Shown: positions 61,305-64,000 of the stretch, piece after piece | Numbering within the stretch: the first letter of the stretch is position 1 | How the letters are laid out: each line of letters starts with the position of its first letter | From: Cohnella sp. SGD-V74 | Lineage (GTDB): Bacteria > Bacillota > Bacilli > Paenibacillales > Paenibacillaceae | Length of the DNA stretch: 64,000 nt | Direction: 5' to 3' | Assembly: GCF_003001675.1 (NCBI RefSeq) | Contig: NZ_PVYW01000002.1 | Span: 124,001 to 188,000, forward strand | The notes under the pieces: model-generated | What the model was told of the DNA's origin: nothing | Seen by the model: the letters and a program-made list of their open reading frames with translations, nothing else | Database searches by the model: none | Translations under genes and position numbers: made by a program

Positions 61305-61373
61305 CGCTTCCGCCTCCTGTCTCGAACGAGCGGAAGGCCGGAACAATCGCTCCAACCTTCCGCCCCCTTCGTC

Positions 61374-63086
61374 TTATTTACTCGTCCAAGCGTCTGCGCG
61401 CCATTTGAGTTGTTCGTTAACTCGATCCAAATAAGCTTGCGTATCCACTTTGCCCATTTGAGCGACGTACTCGGCCCATACTTCTTCGAATTTGTCCGGC
61501 TGGCTCAAGATCGCCTTCGGCAAGTACTTGAAATCCAAATCCTTCATCTTCTGATTGGCGACTTTCGCCGGGGAGCCTTCGATAAGATCAATGTTCCATG
61601 CCGGGTACGACACGCGGTTTTCCGGCGGAGTCGAGAAGAAGTCCGTCCACGTTTTGAAGCCGTAGGCCGTCAACAGCTCTTTGTCGATGTCCTTCAAGTT
61701 TGCGAAGAATTCGTCCGGCTGGTTGCCCGGACCGTCTGCGTTGCCGTCCGGATAGTTGCCTTCCAATTTAGGCAGGTAGCCCCAGAGCGATTCCGCCTTA
61801 TACTTCTGCTTCCACGTAACGTCTTCTTGTTGTGTGCGCATTTCCGGCGTCCGATAGTAGAGGCCGTTGTCGCCGACGAGATAGTCGACGCCTTCTTCGC
61901 CCCAGTTGAGACGCTTCTGCCACTTCTCCGACAGCATCGTATCGATGAACTTGATGATTTTCACCGGATCCTCGGCATTAACCGTGATGCCAAATCCGTT
62001 GCCCAGGTTGATCGGCGGACGGTCAAGATAGTAGTCCTTCGTGTTTACGTCGTAGACGAGCGGGAACCCGACATAAGTACGTTCGAACTTGCCTTGAGAG
62101 ACGAGCGAATCGTGAGCTTGCCCGAAGTTCCAGCGCTGATCGAACATCCCCAGCACGCGGCCGCTGGACAGCTTCGCCAAATACTGATCGTAGTTTTGCG
62201 CGAACGCTTCTTTATCCATCAGCCCTTTGGCATTGATTTCGCTCAGTTTGTTATAGTACGGCTTCGCTGTATCCGTAGCAGAATATAGCGTTGCAACGTT
62301 CGTATTCGGATCGACGAGAACGCCTCCGTCGTTCGGATGGCCGGCCAAATGCTGCGGCGCATTGCGCAGCCCCCAGTCGCGCCAGTCAAATGCGAGCGAT
62401 GAGAACCCGATCGTCGGTTGACCGTCGATCTCAGGATACTTGGCCGCATAATCTTCAATCAGCTTGAAGTATTCGTCCAACGTCTGGATTTTCGGATAGC
62501 CGTTTTCTTTGAGAATCGCCTTCTGAATATAGAAGGCCGGTCCCATATAATCCGTCGGCTTGAAGTCGCCCTGATAAACCCCGTAGTTCGGCAGCCAGTA
62601 GATGTGACCGTCCGCCGGGTCTTTCAATTGTTCCCATACTTTTCCGAAGTGCTTCTTCAAGTTCGGCGCATTCTGCTCGATCAGGTCTTCCAGCGGAATG
62701 ACCGCTTTGGCCGCTGTCAGCTTCGTATTTGCCGTAATCATGTCCGGGTAATCGCCGCCGGCGATCATAACGCCAAGCTTCTGCTCGATATCGCCGACCA
62801 GATATTCTTCCTTCAGCGTCACGCCGAGCTGCTCTTTAATTTCCTTGTAGATTTTGTTGTCGTCTGTCGGAATCGGCCCCGTAGCGGCCGTAAACAAAGA
62901 GATGGTGAACGGCTCCACTTTCGTGTCAGACGAGTTGGCTTCAGCCGAGGAAGCGCCCGGGCTCTGCGATGCCGGCGATGAGCCGCCCTCATTATTGCCA
63001 TTGTTGGAGCAGCCTGCCGCAACGATACTGAACGTCAGAATCAGCATGAACAACCCTGAAGCTGCTTTTCTAGTGCGTACCCCCAT
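61374..63086 (-). CDS. Extracellular oligosaccharide-binding lipoprotein
   Basis: 570 residues. Lipobox IVAAGC (Cys 26), a Ser/Gly/Asn linker to about residue 55, then a large LplA/YtcQ-like binding protein: DYPDMITANTKLTAAKAVIPL, HIYWLPNYGVYQGDF, WRDWGLRNAP, WGEEGVDYLVGDNGLYYR. Many Trp and Tyr residues suit sugar stacking. AAGGAGG precedes the ATG. A strong cre-like site overlaps its promoter region, and a YesN-type regulator lies directly upstream. It captures xylo-oligosaccharides released by the GH10 enzyme (inference from the operon). Confidence 0.93.
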   Translation of the reverse strand: MGVRTRKAASGLFMLILTFSIVAAGCSNNGNNEGGSSPASQSPGASSAEANSSDTKVEPFTISLFTAATGPIPTDDNKIYKEIKEQLGVTLKEEYLVGDIEQKLGVMIAGGDYPDMITANTKLTAAKAVIPLEDLIEQNAPNLKKHFGKVWEQLKDPADGHIYWLPNYGVYQGDFKPTDYMGPAFYIQKAILKENGYPKIQTLDEYFKLIEDYAAKYPEIDGQPTIGFSSLAFDWRDWGLRNAPQHLAGHPNDGGVLVDPNTNVATLYSATDTAKPYYNKLSEINAKGLMDKEAFAQNYDQYLAKLSSGRVLGMFDQRWNFGQAHDSLVSQGKFERTYVGFPLVYDVNTKDYYLDRPPINLGNGFGITVNAEDPVKIIKFIDTMLSEKWQKRLNWGEEGVDYLVGDNGLYYRTPEMRTQQEDVTWKQKYKAESLWGYLPKLEGNYPDGNADGPGNQPDEFFANLKDIDKELLTAYGFKTWTDFFSTPPENRVSYPAWNIDLIEGSPAKVANQKMKDLDFKYLPKAILSQPDKFEEVWAEYVAQMGKVDTQAYLDRVNEQLKWRADAWTSK

Positions 63087-63145
63087 GTGAAATCCTCCTT
63101 AGCGGATATGACGCAAGACGGCGCGCATTCGTCTTGCTGCATCTA

Positions 63146-63161
63146 ATGTTAGCGCTTTCCT
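63146..63161 (-). promoter_or_regulatory. cre site upstream of the xylan transporter operon
   Basis: Minus strand AGGAAAGCGCTAACAT has a single mismatch to the CcpA consensus W-T-G-W-A-A-N-C-G-N-T-N-N-C-A-W. It overlaps a possible -10 (TAACAT), with TTGTAA 18 bases upstream of that as -35, which would give catabolite repression of the operon. Confidence 0.65.
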
Positions 63162-63200
63162 GGATGCGGTTACAATTCACAGATTAAATGTGTATCCCCC

Positions 63201-64000
63201 TCAAAAATCGGTTTCAGAAAGGGGGGCGCTTCTCCAGGCATCGTCTATCAACGCTCGGTATTCGGCCGGTTTCCTGCCCGTGCGCCGTTCGAAATGCTGC
63301 AAAAAGTGATGGTAGTGCGAATACCCGATCTGCTCTGAAATCGCGCTGATCGGCTCGGTGGTGCCGCGAAGCCTCTCGCACGCCTCGGAGATCCGCAAAT
63401 CATGCATCCGTTCGAGTATTCCGCAGCCGAATTTTTCTTGATAAGCCTTCCCCAAATAAACAGGGTTCAAATAAAAACGTCCCGCTATGTCCCTGATGGA
63501 TAGCGGGTTGCGATAATATTCGCAAATATACCGGTCTATCTCTGCTATCGTGCTGCCGGGCCTGCGCTCGCGAAGCGATTGCAGCGCTGCGACCACTTGC
63601 TCCATATACGAGAGAATTCGCATTCGCACGGATGCCAACCCGATATCCGGCTCGGGACTTAGCAGTTGGCACGGATCGCCGCCGGATTCGCGAATCAGCT
63701 TGCCGCACCTGACGGTCAAAGAGCCTGCGAACAGCTCCACCCATTCTGACGATCGGCTGTCCAACTCCTGGAACAAGCTGTCGATGACGTTCGCTGCCCT
63801 TTCCCTGTCCGCATCTTCAATCGCTTGCAGCACATCCTTCATCCGCTGCACGGCCAGAGTCGGGAGCGCCGTCTCTTCAGCGCCGTTGTCCGCCGCATGT
63901 CGGTACGCCCTGCTGACGTCCAATCGCACGCGAATCTGCGTCAGCACCTCAGCCGCCTCATCTCCGATAATCGGCTTCAGCAGATAGTGATGAACGCCGA
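63201..64000 (-). CDS. YesN-type response regulator with AraC output domain, 5' part outside the window
   Basis: The frame is open to the window edge. The first readable residues, GVHHYLLKPIIGDEA, are the end of a receiver domain (the conserved Lys-Pro), so the N-terminal ~100 residues lie outside. A ~120-residue helical region follows, then two AraC helix-turn-helix motifs (LSIRDIAGRFYLNPVYLGKA; EPISAISEQIGYSHYHHFLQ). It precedes the xylan transporter operon on the same strand and is its probable activator. A YesM kinase gene is expected just beyond the window. Confidence 0.92.
   Translation of the reverse strand, partial: GVHHYLLKPIIGDEAAEVLTQIRVRLDVSRAYRHAADNGAEETALPTLAVQRMKDVLQAIEDADRERAANVIDSLFQELDSRSSEWVELFAGSLTVRCGKLIRESGGDPCQLLSPEPDIGLASVRMRILSYMEQVVAALQSLRERRPGSTIAEIDRYICEYYRNPLSIRDIAGRFYLNPVYLGKAYQEKFGCGILERMHDLRISEACERLRGTTEPISAISEQIGYSHYHHFLQHFERRTGRKPAEYRALIDDAWRSAPLSETDF

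Overview
The window looks like chromosomal DNA of a GC-rich, spore-forming, plant-polysaccharide-degrading member of the Paenibacillaceae (Paenibacillus or Cohnella type). The reasons are a KapB-like sporulation protein, several S-layer (SLH) proteins, repeated YesM/YesN two-component systems with AraC-type output, and LplB/LplC/YtcQ-type sugar ABC transporters beside glycoside hydrolases. No rRNA, tRNA, CRISPR array, transposase or phage gene was seen. Most genes are on the minus strand.

Layout. 1-20,800 holds housekeeping and envelope genes: an Ig-like surface protein (cut by the window edge), kapB, a diacylglycerol-type glycosyltransferase, a lipoprotein, an SH3b-NlpC/P60 peptidase, a CDF cation exporter, an ABC-F ATPase, a metallo-beta-lactamase-fold hydrolase, a YcdB-like SLH protein, a CvfC/YpgR protein, a 2-hydroxyacid dehydrogenase, a toxin-antitoxin pair, and a 1,700-residue pseudokinase/STAND/GAF/histidine kinase with its NarL-type regulator. 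21,042-24,749 encodes an RCC1-propeller SLH protein. 24,901-47,607 is one long minus-strand carbohydrate region. It has two consecutive modules, each made of YesM kinase, YesN regulator, lipoprotein binding protein and two permeases, plus GH51, GH2, GH43 and six-hairpin glycosidase genes. A divergent sulfatase gene (47,731-49,269) follows. 49,472-51,765 carries an alpha/beta hydrolase, a vapB with a frameshifted vapC, and an 11-unit, 50-bp tandem array. 51,766-55,224 is an ECF sigma operon whose second gene fuses a possible anti-sigma N-terminus to a solute-binding domain. 55,372-64,000 is a xylan module: GH10 xylanase, two permeases, binding protein and a partial YesN-type regulator.

How the genes work together: secreted GH10 cuts xylan outside the cell, binding proteins and permeases import oligosaccharides, and intracellular GH51/GH43/GH2 trim arabinose and xylose side groups. 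YesMN pairs probably sense the sugars, and cre-like sites suggest carbon catabolite control.

The most striking non-coding signal is a family of four nearly identical ~125-bp elements at 13,641, 14,792, 24,776 and 49,283, all on the plus strand. Each has four 7-bp half-sites at an exact 11-bp period (PhoB/OmpR-style), a -10 box at fixed distance, an invariant C-rich 5' end, and a 12-bp-stem terminator. They read as a multicopy small-RNA family driven by a response regulator. Separately, three unrelated ~50-bp tandem-repeat arrays sit directly behind stop codons of minus-strand genes.
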